Assembly (NCBI GenBank): GCA_036555125.1
Contig: DATBLY010000096.1
Coordinates: forward strand, 1-27,600
Source: DATBLY01 sp036555125
Lineage (GTDB): Bacteria > Actinomycetota > UBA4738 > HRBIN12
Direction of reading: 5' to 3'
Length of the DNA: 27,600 nt
Shown here in pieces: positions 6,974 to 14,795 of the stretch; position 1 is the first letter of the stretch; each line of letters starts with the position of its first letter. The position numbers and the translations under genes are program-made. Under the pieces are notes generated by a model. It did no database searches and was not told the origin of the DNA. It saw nothing but the letters and a program-made list of their open reading frames with translations.

Positions 6974-7599
6974 CTCGACCCCTCCCCCGTCCGCTCCGAG
7001 ACCCACGTCGCCCGCACGGTGTCCTCCCGTTCCTCCTCCGCCAGCGAGAGCTCCAGCCGCGCGAGCGCCGACTCCAGCCGGGGGATCCAGCGCCGCTCGA
7101 TCGCGCGCTGCCGGCGACGCGCCACCGACAGCTCGCGCCGCACCACCTCGAGCGCCCGCCGGTCCGCCGCGTGCCGGACGGCCGCCGTCGCCGCCTCCGC
7201 GTGGGCCGAGGCCGCGAACCGCAGCGCCGAGGTCCCCGCGAACAGCGCGGCCGCCGGCGGCGCCGGCGGCCGGCACACGGCCTCGGTCGGGTACGTGGCG
7301 CCCATGGTGCTGCCCCACCGGATCCGGACGTCGATCTCCTCGGCCTGATGCGCCCGCGCCACGGCGAGCCCCCTGCGCCCGCCGAGCAGCGTCGAGCGCA
7401 GGAGCCACCGCGACGCCAGGTCCCACGCCTCCTCCCAGTCGCGCCGGCTCCGGCGCTCCAGCACGCGCAGGCGGCGCTCCTCGGCGGCGAGCACCCGCGC
7501 CTTCTCCTCGAGCACGTCCGAGGCGCGCCGGGCCACGTCGAGCCGCTCCCGCAGCCACAGGTGACCCGTCCGGCCCGGCGGCGTCCGCAGCGGCGCCAT
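6970..7599 (-). CDS. atpD: V/A-type ATPase subunit D (central rotor stalk)
   Basis: Coiled-coil central shaft of the V/A-type rotary ATPase, inserted in the A3B3 head and passing rotation to the membrane ring. It has 209 residues, a normal family length. Two long charged helices flank a short central part: residues about 15-65 (RERLDVARRASDVLEEKARVL) and about 150-205 (VVRRELSVARRRQRAIERRWIPRLE). The latter matches the conserved RRVNALE-like C-terminal helix of the family. ATG 7599 lies 2 bases after the B subunit stop and its own stop overlaps the stress-protein start. The head's eighth and ninth residues onward (PPGRTGHLWLRERL) match the usual TR..LL.LK start of subunit D only loosely. Confidence 0.88.
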   Translation of the reverse strand: MAPLRTPPGRTGHLWLRERLDVARRASDVLEEKARVLAAEERRLRVLERRSRRDWEEAWDLASRWLLRSTLLGGRRGLAVARAHQAEEIDVRIRWGSTMGATYPTEAVCRPPAPPAAALFAGTSALRFAASAHAEAATAAVRHAADRRALEVVRRELSVARRRQRAIERRWIPRLESALARLELSLAEEEREDTVRATWVSERTGEGSR

Positions 7600-7601
7600 C
7601 G

Positions 7602-9026
7602 TCAGCCCGCCTCCGTCGCGGCCGCCGCCGGATCCCCCGGGGGCGGATCCGGCTCCACGTACCGCGCGTCCAGCGTCGCCGGGCTCGTCATCGTGAGCTC
7701 GCGCCGGGGCAGCACCGAGAGCGCGCGCCACGCGCGGTCGAGCGTGTCCTCCAGCGCGCGCGCCCGGTCGCTCCGCTGCGCCAGGAACCCCCGCTCGAAG
7801 ACGTCGGCGAACCGCAGGTACAGGCGGTCGGTCCCGGAGAGCGCGTCCTCGCCGAGCAGCTCCGACAGCTCCCGGACGCTGCGCGACTGCGCGAGCGACG
7901 CGTGGACCTGCGCCGCGACCTCGGGATGGTCCGCGCGGGTCCTCCCCTCCCCGATCCCCCTGCGCATCAGCCGCGACAGCGACGCCAGCGTGTCGAACGG
8001 CGGGGCGATGCCCTTCGCGTGCAGGTCCTGGGACAGCACGATCTGCCCCTCGGTGATGTAGCCGGTGACGTCGGGGACGGGATGGGTGATGTCCCCCGCC
8101 GGCATCGTGAGGACCGGGACCTGCGTCAGCGAGCCCTCGCGCCCCCGGATCCGGCCGCACCGCTCGTACAGCGACGCGAGGTCCGAGTACAGGTACCCGG
8201 GGTACCCGCGGCGGGTCGGCACGTCGCCCCGGGCCGAGGCCACCTCCCGGACCGCCTCGCAGTAGTTCGTCATGTCCACCAGCACGACCAGGACGTGGTA
8301 CCCGCGATCGAACGCCAGGTCCTCGGCCACCGTGAGGGCGACCCGCGGCGTCATGATGCGCTCGACGATCGGGTCCGCGGCGGTGTTGATCAGCAGGATG
8401 AGCTCGCCCGCGGCGGCGCGCTCCTCCAGGCCGTCCTGGACGGCGCTCGCGTCGGCGTGCGTGATCCCCATCGCCGCGAACACGACCACGAACCGCTCGT
8501 CGCCCGCCCGCGCCTGCGCCGCGATCTGGATCGCCAGGTCCAGGTGCGGCAGCCCGCCGACCGAGAGCACCGGCAGCTTCTGCCCCCGGACGAGCGTCGC
8601 CAGGCAGTCCACCGCGGACACCCCCGTGACGATGGGGTCCGAGGGCGGGATGCGGGACGCCGGGCTGATCGGGGAGCCCGCGATCTCCCGCAGCTCGGTC
8701 CCGAACACCGGCGGGCCGCCGTCGATCGGATCCCCCCGCCCGTTGCAGACGCGGCCGAGCCACCCCTCGCCCACCGGGACGCGCTGCGGGCTCCCAGAGA
8801 ACACGGCGCGCGTCCCCGTGCGGCCGAGCCCCCGGGTCCCCTCGAACACCTGCACCACCGCGAGGTCCCGGTCGGCGTCGAGCACCACGCCGTGGCGCAC
8901 CTCGCCCGCCGCGAGGCGGACCTCGACCTCCTCGTCCCACCCGACCCCGCTCACGCCGCTCACGACCAGGAGCGGCCCGTCGACCGAGCGGACGTCGGAG
9001 TACTCGACGGGCGCGCGCTCGATCAC
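7602..9026 (-). CDS. atpB: V/A-type ATPase subunit B (regulatory head subunit)
   Basis: Non-catalytic nucleotide-site subunit of the A3B3 head, 474 residues. It starts with VEYSDVRSVDGPLLVV, a typical subunit B beta-barrel. The place of the P-loop reads LSVGGLPHLDLAIQIAAQA, the degenerate SGxGLPH form that marks B rather than A. It continues with VFAAMGITHADA, LINTAADPIVERIMTPR, VLVDMTNYCEAVREV, GYPGYLYSDLASLYERCG and the C-terminal RLYLRFADVFERGFL. GTG 9026 overlaps the A stop as GTGA. The last about 30 residues form a Pro/Ala-rich tail that looks poorly conserved. Confidence 0.96.
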   Translation of the reverse strand: MIERAPVEYSDVRSVDGPLLVVSGVSGVGWDEEVEVRLAAGEVRHGVVLDADRDLAVVQVFEGTRGLGRTGTRAVFSGSPQRVPVGEGWLGRVCNGRGDPIDGGPPVFGTELREIAGSPISPASRIPPSDPIVTGVSAVDCLATLVRGQKLPVLSVGGLPHLDLAIQIAAQARAGDERFVVVFAAMGITHADASAVQDGLEERAAAGELILLINTAADPIVERIMTPRVALTVAEDLAFDRGYHVLVVLVDMTNYCEAVREVASARGDVPTRRGYPGYLYSDLASLYERCGRIRGREGSLTQVPVLTMPAGDITHPVPDVTGYITEGQIVLSQDLHAKGIAPPFDTLASLSRLMRRGIGEGRTRADHPEVAAQVHASLAQSRSVRELSELLGEDALSGTDRLYLRFADVFERGFLAQRSDRARALEDTLDRAWRALSVLPRRELTMTSPATLDARYVEPDPPPGDPAAAATEAG

Positions 9027-10762
9027 CGCAGCCCCTCCAGGCGGTGGAGCATCTCGTCGCGGATCCCGCCGATCCCGTCGCTCGCGTCCGGCGGCGTGTG
9101 CTCCCGCGCCCGGAGCACGTCGGCGTAGTCGAGCTCCTCGATCAGGGTGGCCGGCACGCCGCCCTCGATCAGCGCGGTGCACCGCTCGTGGATCGCGAGG
9201 ACCATCTCGACCAGCGCGGCCTGCTTCGCCGGGCTCGAGAACGCGTCGTTCGGGTTCAGCGCGTTCTGCTGCAGGACGCCCTCGCGGAGCAGGCGGGCGA
9301 TCAGCAGGATCACGCGCTCCCGGTCCGGGAGCGCCTGGACGCCGACGAGCTGGGCCACGGCCTCCAGGCGGTCCGCCTCGGACAGGATCGACATCGCGCG
9401 CGTGCGGTCGCCCGCCCAGCGGAGGTCCCCCCGCTCGACGTGCCACGCGGCGATCGCGTCGGCGTCGCGCGAGAAGGACTCCCGCCAGCTCACCGCCGGG
9501 TAGTGCCGCGCCGCCGCCAGGTCCGCGTCGAGCGACCACAGGCAGCGCACGAACCGGGTCGTGTGCGACGTGACGGGCTCGGTCTTGTCGCCGCCTGGCG
9601 GGGACACGGCGCCGATCACGGTGACCGAGGCCTCCGTGTCGCCCAGCGTCCGGACCCGTCCCGCGCGCTCGTAGAACGCGGCGAGCGCCGACGCGAGGCG
9701 GGCCGGGTAACCCTCCTCGGACGGCGGCTCCCCGGTCCGCGACGCGAACTCCCGCAGGGCCTGCGCCCAGCGCGACGTCGAGTCCGCGATCACCACGACG
9801 TCGTACCCCATGTCGCGGCAGTACTCGGCGACCGTGATGCCGGTGTAGATGCTCGACTCCCGCGCCATCACCGGCATGTTCGAGGTGTTCGCGATGATCA
9901 CCGTCCGCGCCATCAGGGAGCGGCCCGTGCGCGGATCCTCCAGCGAGGGCATCTCGTCGAGCACCTCGGCCATCTCGTTGCCGCGCTCCCCGCACCCGAC
10001 GTAGACGATGACGTCGGCGTCGCACCACTTCGCGATCTGCTGCAGGATCATCGTCTTGCCGGTCCCGAAGCCGCCCGGCACGGCGGCCGTGCTCCCCCGC
10101 GTGACCGGGTAGAGCAGGTCCACCACGCGCTGCCCCGTGACGAGCGGCGCGTCGCCGGGCAGGCGCTCGCGGACCGGCCGCGGCGTCCGGATCGGCCACC
10201 ACTCCTCGAGCGTCACCGGCGTCGAGCCGACCCGCGCGACCGGGTCGCCGAGCGTCCGCTCGCCCTCCCCGGCGATCCACGTGACGCGGCCGCGGACGGC
10301 CGGCGGCACCAGCACCCGGTGCTCGACGCCGCCCTCGGCGGGGACCGCGCCCAGCAGCGAGCCGGGACCGACCGCGTCGCCCTCGGTCGCGTGCGGCACG
10401 AACCGCCAGCTCCCGCCCCGCGGCGGCCCGATCGCGCTGTCCCCGGGGCGGAGCAGGTCCGCCCCGCCCGTCAGCGGACGCAGGAGGCCGTCGAAGATGC
10501 CGCCCAGCAGCCACGGCCCGAGCGCGGCCGAGAAGGGCCGCCGCGTGCTCCGCACCGCCATGCCGGGGGCGAGCCCGCCCGTGTACTCGTAGACCTGGGC
10601 GGTGACGAGGCCTCCGCGGTCGGCGGTGATCTCGCACGGGATCCTGAGCGGGCCGACCTCCACGAGGTCCGAGAGCGCGGGACCGCGCAGCCCCTCGATC
10701 TCGACCAGCGGCCCGCTCACGCGCGTGATCGTGCCGAGCGCGCCCTCGTCCGCGTCCGGCAT
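9023..10762 (-). CDS. atpA: V/A-type ATPase subunit A (catalytic)
   Basis: Catalytic subunit that hydrolyses or makes ATP in the A3B3 head, 579 residues. N-terminal barrel about 8-72 (GTITRVSGPLVEIEGL), then the V/A-specific bulge (about 115-190). The Walker A loop is GGFGTGKT at 230-237, with the family's Phe-Gly. GERGNEM lies near 258-264, and VVVIADSTSRWAQALRE holds the Walker B strand, followed by EEGYPARLAS. ATG 10762 shares its A with the E stop (TGATG). The product is intact, with no inteins or truncation. Confidence 0.97.
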   Translation of the reverse strand: MPDADEGALGTITRVSGPLVEIEGLRGPALSDLVEVGPLRIPCEITADRGGLVTAQVYEYTGGLAPGMAVRSTRRPFSAALGPWLLGGIFDGLLRPLTGGADLLRPGDSAIGPPRGGSWRFVPHATEGDAVGPGSLLGAVPAEGGVEHRVLVPPAVRGRVTWIAGEGERTLGDPVARVGSTPVTLEEWWPIRTPRPVRERLPGDAPLVTGQRVVDLLYPVTRGSTAAVPGGFGTGKTMILQQIAKWCDADVIVYVGCGERGNEMAEVLDEMPSLEDPRTGRSLMARTVIIANTSNMPVMARESSIYTGITVAEYCRDMGYDVVVIADSTSRWAQALREFASRTGEPPSEEGYPARLASALAAFYERAGRVRTLGDTEASVTVIGAVSPPGGDKTEPVTSHTTRFVRCLWSLDADLAAARHYPAVSWRESFSRDADAIAAWHVERGDLRWAGDRTRAMSILSEADRLEAVAQLVGVQALPDRERVILLIARLLREGVLQQNALNPNDAFSSPAKQAALVEMVLAIHERCTALIEGGVPATLIEELDYADVLRAREHTPPDASDGIGGIRDEMLHRLEGLR

Positions 10763-11262
10763 CAGCCCGCCGATCCGAGCGTCAGGGGAACGACCTCGTC
10801 CAGGATGCGATCCACGAGCGCGCCGAGCGTGTAGTCGACGCGGCGGCCGTCGGCCTCGGCGATCACGCCGCCGGCGTCGGGCGGATCCACCACGAGCCGC
10901 GCGTCGGGCCCGAGCTGATCGCGGGCGAGCGTGGAGAGCCGTTCGAGCAGCGCCTCGTACGCCGGCTCCGACCGCGCCGCCATCGCCGCCTCGAGCGCCG
11001 CCCGCCGCAGCCGCTCCAGGACGTCCCGCCGCGCCTCCAGCACGGCGCCGCGGGCCCGCCGCCGCGCGCGCACGTGCTCCACGGCGGTGGCCCGCTCCGC
11101 CGAGGCCTCGCCGTCCACCCGCGCCTCCACGACCATGCGGTCGGCGCGCTCCCGCGCCTCCGCCGCCCGGGCGGCCGCGTCCCGCGTCGCGTCCTCGCGC
11201 ATCGCGCCGGCCCGCGCGCGTGCGTCCTGCAGGAGCGCCTCGCGGTACGGCTCCAGGTTCAC
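10762..11262 (-). CDS. atpE: V/A-type ATPase subunit E (peripheral stalk)
   Basis: Peripheral stalk subunit of 166 residues holding the head against rotation together with the G/H-like subunit. The first about 90 residues are a long charged Ala/Arg/Glu helix (DAAARAAEARERADRMVVEARVD), typical of the stalk coiled coil. The C-terminal part, with EPAYEALLERLSTLA, LVVDPPDAGGVIAEADGRR and DYTLGALVDRILDEV, matches the globular head-binding domain of subunit E. GTG 11262 overlaps the F stop as GTGA. It is slightly short for the family. Confidence 0.88.
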   Translation of the reverse strand: MNLEPYREALLQDARARAGAMREDATRDAAARAAEARERADRMVVEARVDGEASAERATAVEHVRARRRARGAVLEARRDVLERLRRAALEAAMAARSEPAYEALLERLSTLARDQLGPDARLVVDPPDAGGVIAEADGRRVDYTLGALVDRILDEVVPLTLGSAG

Positions 11263-11480
11263 GACGGGATCACCACCCACAGCAGGTACGGCCGTTCCTG
11301 GAGGGCGTCGCCGAGCGCGTCGGCGGCGTCGGCGGTCATCACGAGCACGCCCGCGTCCTCCGGGAGCGCCTCCCACGCCGCGCGGACCGCGTCGGCGTCC
11401 GTCGCGGGCAGGACGGTCGCCCCGGCGAGCGCGAACCCCTCGACCCAGATCGGATCGCCGACGACGACGAGGCGGCTCAT
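11259..11480 (-). CDS. atpF: V/A-type ATPase subunit F (rotor)
   Basis: Small rotor subunit bound to D, 73 residues, shorter than the roughly 100 usual. It starts MSRLVVVGDPIWVEGFALAG, the typical strand, Gly-Asp and GF/LAG pattern of subunit F. It continues with a Rossmann-like middle (VLVMTADAADAL) and ends PYLLWVVIPS, the family's buried strand. The C-terminal helix that regulates activity in longer homologues is absent, since the protein stops right after IPS. It overlaps both K and E by four bases. The name follows V/A nomenclature and is not F-type subunit b. Confidence 0.85.
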   Translation of the reverse strand: MSRLVVVGDPIWVEGFALAGATVLPATDADAVRAAWEALPEDAGVLVMTADAADALGDALQERPYLLWVVIPS

Positions 11481-11893
11481 GCCTTCCCGATCAGGATGAC
11501 GGCGACCACGAGGCCGTAGATCGCGATCCCCTCGGCCAGCCCCACGATCACCATCGCGCGGCCGAACAGCTCCGGCCGCTCGCTGATCGCGGCCAGGGCC
11601 GCCGAGCCCGTGTAGGCGACCGCGATCGCCGCGCCGATCGAGGACCCGGCCACCGCGATCGCCGCGCCGATCAACGCGGAGCCCGACGCGCCGCTCGACG
11701 CGGCCTCCGCCGTGTCCTGAGCGCTGCTCGGCCCCGCGCCCAGGGCCAGGAAGAGCAGGATCGCGGAGGCCAGCAGCAGCGCGAGGTTCACCACCTTGAG
11801 CCTGCGCAGACCGCGTCCCGGCTCGGAGCGGAGGTACAGCGAGACGAACGCCACGGCGACGAGCAGGACGGGAAGGGCGACGATCCAGATCAT
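11477..11893 (-). CDS. atpK: V/A-type ATPase subunit K (proteolipid ring)
   Basis: Membrane ring subunit that carries the coupling ion, 138 residues. There are four hydrophobic segments: about 1-22, 33-53, 73-98 and 111-136. The last two form a canonical proteolipid hairpin (GAAIAVAGSSIGAAIAVAYTG, a loop with ISERPELFGRA, then VIVGLAEGIAIYGLVVAV). The Glu in LAEGIAIYG is the ion-binding carboxylate. The first pair, separated from the hairpin by a Ser/Ala-rich linker, has no membrane carboxylate. Gly follows the Glu where Na+ types usually have Ser or Thr, which points to proton coupling (inference). ATG 11893 overlaps the I stop as ATGA. Confidence 0.92.
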   Translation of the reverse strand: MIWIVALPVLLVAVAFVSLYLRSEPGRGLRRLKVVNLALLLASAILLFLALGAGPSSAQDTAEAASSGASGSALIGAAIAVAGSSIGAAIAVAYTGSAALAAISERPELFGRAMVIVGLAEGIAIYGLVVAVILIGKA

Positions 11894-13266
11894 GCATTCA
11901 CTCCGTTCGGTCGGTCGTTGGGTCGGTGGAGCGGCACGTGCCACGGTTCGAAGACCCGTCCCTCGCTCGTGAGGATCCGGGAGAACAGCTCGTAGTACTC
12001 GAGGCGGATCGCCTGGATCCCCACGACGAGCACCTCGAGGGCGAAGGCGGCCAGGTTCCCGACGACGAACAGCGCGGCGGCCGCGATCATCCAGGTGCCG
12101 TGCGCCAGGGCCTGCGCGCCCTCCCACACGATCGCGGCGAGGGCGGCGTGCATCAGGCCGAACGCGGCCAGCCGCGCGAACGAGACGGTGTTCGTCCCGA
12201 TCCGCAGCACGGAGTCGAAGAGCTCCACCGAGGCCTGGGCGGAGCCGCTCGCCCCCGCGCCCGCGCGCGCCGAGAAGCCGACGAACGTCAGCACGAGCCC
12301 GACGGCCAGCACGGCGACACCCCCCCACAGCAACGCGGGGATGTCCCAGTACGCGCCGCCCACCGCTGCCGCGCCCCCGAAGTACACGGCGGCGCCCGCC
12401 AGCCCGGAGGCGGCGTAGATCGCGGTTCCCGGTCCGCCCTCTCGCCACCGGTTGATGGTCCCGAGCACGAAGCTGATGCCGATCAGGACCCCCCCGACGG
12501 CGATCCCCGCCACCAGCAGCCGCACGGGGTCGTCGAGCGGCGACATCCAGATGACCGGCACCACCCCGGTGGGTCCGAAGAACTCCCCGTACAGGAAGCC
12601 GAACGCGATCGCGGCGACGCCCGCGGCCGTCACGAGCGCCCAGGTCCGGCGGAACCCGACGAAGGGCCGACGCTTCGCCCGAGCGAGGTAGAGGCCGAGC
12701 GCCACGAGCAGGAGGCCGCCGCCCACGTCGCCGAACATCATGCCGAACATCAGCGCGAAGGACGCGCCGGCGAACAGCGCCGGATCGACGTCGCGGTACG
12801 GGACGGTGGCGAACGTGTCCACGAGGGGACGGGCCGAGCGCGCGACCCTGGATCCCCGGATCAGCGTGGGGGCGTCGACGGCGGCTGGGTGCGGCAGCTC
12901 CACGGCGGCGGCGCCGACCTCCGCGAGCCGGGCGGACAGGGACCCGAGCCGCTCGGTCGGCGTCCATCCGGCCAGGACCGCGCCCCGCCCGTGCTCGAGG
13001 GCGGCGGCGGCGCGGTCCTCCAGCTGCGCCTCGCCCGCGAGCAGCTCCCACCGCCCCTCGGCCACGAGCGTCTCGGCATCGGTGGGTGTCGCGGAGAGCG
13101 CCGGCTCGGCGTCGGCGTGTCCCGACGACTCCAGGAGGCCCCGGATCTCGCCCCGGTCCCGATGGGCGGCGTGGGACCCCTCGAGCTCCACCGATCCGTC
13201 CTCGGAGAGGGCGACGAGCGCGGAGCGCAGGCGCGATCGCGGCACGACGACGGCGATCCGGCTCAT
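11890..13266 (-). CDS. atpI: V/A-type ATPase subunit I (a subunit, membrane stator), short form
   Basis: Stator subunit that forms the ion half-channels next to the K ring, 458 residues. I chose ATG 13266, giving MSRIAVVVPRSRL, the usual family beginning. ATG 13299 is in frame and has a GAGGTG upstream, and would add 11 residues inside the end of the C gene. The membrane half looks complete: ALMFGMMFGDVGGGLLLV near 170, then several helices, and TNTVSFARLAAFGLMHAAL near the end with the essential channel Arg. The cytoplasmic arm is only about 150 residues, against roughly 300 usual, which explains the total length well below the typical 600-700. Its stop overlaps K as ATGA. Confidence 0.92.
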   Translation of the reverse strand: MSRIAVVVPRSRLRSALVALSEDGSVELEGSHAAHRDRGEIRGLLESSGHADAEPALSATPTDAETLVAEGRWELLAGEAQLEDRAAAALEHGRGAVLAGWTPTERLGSLSARLAEVGAAAVELPHPAAVDAPTLIRGSRVARSARPLVDTFATVPYRDVDPALFAGASFALMFGMMFGDVGGGLLLVALGLYLARAKRRPFVGFRRTWALVTAAGVAAIAFGFLYGEFFGPTGVVPVIWMSPLDDPVRLLVAGIAVGGVLIGISFVLGTINRWREGGPGTAIYAASGLAGAAVYFGGAAAVGGAYWDIPALLWGGVAVLAVGLVLTFVGFSARAGAGASGSAQASVELFDSVLRIGTNTVSFARLAAFGLMHAALAAIVWEGAQALAHGTWMIAAAALFVVGNLAAFALEVLVVGIQAIRLEYYELFSRILTSEGRVFEPWHVPLHRPNDRPNGVNA

Positions 13267-13285
13267 GCGCGCCGGCCGGAGCGTC

Positions 13286-14203
13286 TCAGCCCACGGCATC
13301 GAACACCTCGATCCCGCGTCCGCCCCTGGCCGCCATCTCGAGCGCGCCCGCCGTCCGCCACGCGTCCGCGGTCAGCACGGCGGCGGACCCCGCCACGACC
13401 CGCGGGGCCGGCCCGGGCGTCGACAGGAGCGCCAGCCCCTCGGTCTCCAGCCGGCTCCACCACCGGGCCTCGGCGCGCCACACGTCCTGCGGCTCGGCGA
13501 CCCCCTCGAGCACCCAGCGCGCGTCACGGGGGACGCGGTCGGCCAGCTCGCGGACCGACCGGGCACCGACCCAGTCCGCGCCGAGCTCCGCCGGGCGCGG
13601 CCGCAGCTCGGCCGCCGGCCGGTCGCCCACGAACACCGACCGGGCCACGAGCACCGCGGACCAGCCGGCGGCGAGGTCGGCGGCGGCGGGGACCGCGCGG
13701 GCCAGTCGGCGCGCCCAGCCGAGCTGGAGCCCGAGCGCGATCTCGGCCGCGTCGTCGCCGCCCGGGTCGCCCCAGGGGGACGCGGCGAGGATCCCACGGA
13801 CCTCCGTCACGCTCACGGCCTCGGCGATCCGCGGCCAGGACGTGGCGAGCGAGCCGAGCGCGAAGGGCGGCGGCACCGCGATCCCCAGGAACGACACGAG
13901 GCGGTCGTCGACGTTCTCGATCTCCCAGCGACCCGCGAACGTCCGCACCATCTCCGCGCCGCCGGGCGGGAGCCACCCGGCGAGCACCCGGAGGTGCCAC
14001 AGCGCGGTCGCCTCCACCGCCCGTTGCGCGGCCGGCAGGGACATCGTCGCCTCGACGTCGTGGCGGTACGGGGAGTCCGTCAGGATCCGCAGGGCGCTCA
14101 CCAGCGAGGGCGCGCGCGCCAGCTCCCGCGCGCGGGCCCGGCCGAGTCGCCGGCGGGCGAGCAGCCTCGCCCGCACCGTGCCGGCGACCCACGCGGCGCC
14201 CAC
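13286..14203 (-). CDS. atpC: V/A-type ATPase subunit C (rotor socket, AC39-like)
   Basis: Socket that connects the D/F shaft to the K ring, 305 residues. GTG 14203 lies 2 bases after the G/H stop, with GCGGAG upstream as ribosome site. It is mostly helical, with repeated three-helix units. Recognisable phrases include TDSPYRHDVE near 42, the start of an AC39 repeat, WEIENVDDRLVSFLG, the family's usual NLR..I/R...G segment in a diverged form, and EVRGILAAS. The calling rests on length, helical content and position between G/H and I more than on strong motifs. It is the least conserved subunit of the operon apart from G/H. Confidence 0.8.
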   Translation of the reverse strand: MGAAWVAGTVRARLLARRRLGRARARELARAPSLVSALRILTDSPYRHDVEATMSLPAAQRAVEATALWHLRVLAGWLPPGGAEMVRTFAGRWEIENVDDRLVSFLGIAVPPPFALGSLATSWPRIAEAVSVTEVRGILAASPWGDPGGDDAAEIALGLQLGWARRLARAVPAAADLAAGWSAVLVARSVFVGDRPAAELRPRPAELGADWVGARSVRELADRVPRDARWVLEGVAEPQDVWRAEARWWSRLETEGLALLSTPGPAPRVVAGSAAVLTADAWRTAGALEMAARGGRGIEVFDAVG

Positions 14204-14205
14204 GG

Positions 14206-14649
14206 CTACTCCGCGGCGGGCGGGGTCGCGGCCGCCATCAGGGCGTCCAGGACGCGGGACACGCCGTCCTGGATCCGTCCGTCGGCGCCCTCGGCGATCC
14301 GCCGCGCCTGCCGTTCGGCCTCCGAGAGCATCGTGTCGATCTCGTCCTCCCGGCTCCGCCGCCGGGATGCGGCCGCGTCTGCCCGCGCCGCCTCGGCCCG
14401 CTCCCGCCCGTCGGCGAGGATCCGCTCGGCGGCGGCTCGCCCCTCGTCCCGGATCCGCGCCGCGCCCTCCTCGCCCTCGCGCTCGACGCGCGCGATCTCC
14501 GCGTCGATCTCGTCCATCGCGGCGAACACCGGCGCGAGCTCGACGGAGAGCTCGCTCGAGCGGTCCACCGGCACCGTCGCGGCGGCGGCGCGGCCCGGAG
14601 GGGCCGCGACCCGCCGGAACCGACGCAGCAGATCTCGCGTATCTGGCAT
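14206..14649 (-). CDS. V/A-type ATPase subunit G/H-like peripheral stalk protein
   Basis: First gene of the ATPase operon, 147 residues. GGAGG at 14653-14657 lies four bases upstream of ATG 14649. Residues about 30-60 (SSELSVELAPVFAAMDEIDAE) are followed by a continuous Ala/Arg/Glu-rich helix with regular small residues (ARIRDEGRAAAERILADGRERAEAARA), as in stalk subunits that pair with E. The position at the head of the operon matches the stalk gene in Thermus-type clusters. Sequence alone gives a coiled-coil stalk protein; the G/H name is from context. Confidence 0.75.
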   Translation of the reverse strand: MPDTRDLLRRFRRVAAPPGRAAAATVPVDRSSELSVELAPVFAAMDEIDAEIARVEREGEEGAARIRDEGRAAAERILADGRERAEAARADAAASRRRSREDEIDTMLSEAERQARRIAEGADGRIQDGVSRVLDALMAAATPPAAE

Positions 14650-14755
14650 GCCCTCCGCCCATCCTGCGTGCTGCGCCGTGGGTACCGCAACCTGGTCGGG
14701 GCCGTCGCCTGGGGTCGTCGCCGCCCGCCCCTGGCGCGACCGGTGCCCCGACGCA

Positions 14756-14761
14756 TAAGGT
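14756..14761 (+). promoter_or_regulatory. Candidate -10 element (TAAGGT) for the SulP operon
   Basis: TAAGGT fits TANNNT and lies 34 bases before the GTG at 14796, leaving room for a short leader with the ribosome site GGAAGGGGGG (14783-14792). No clear -35 is visible. The divergent 146-base gap (14650-14795) must also hold the ATPase operon promoter, which I could not place. Confidence 0.4.
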
Positions 14762-14795
14762 CGCTCCCGCGAGGGACGTCACGGAAGGGGGGACC

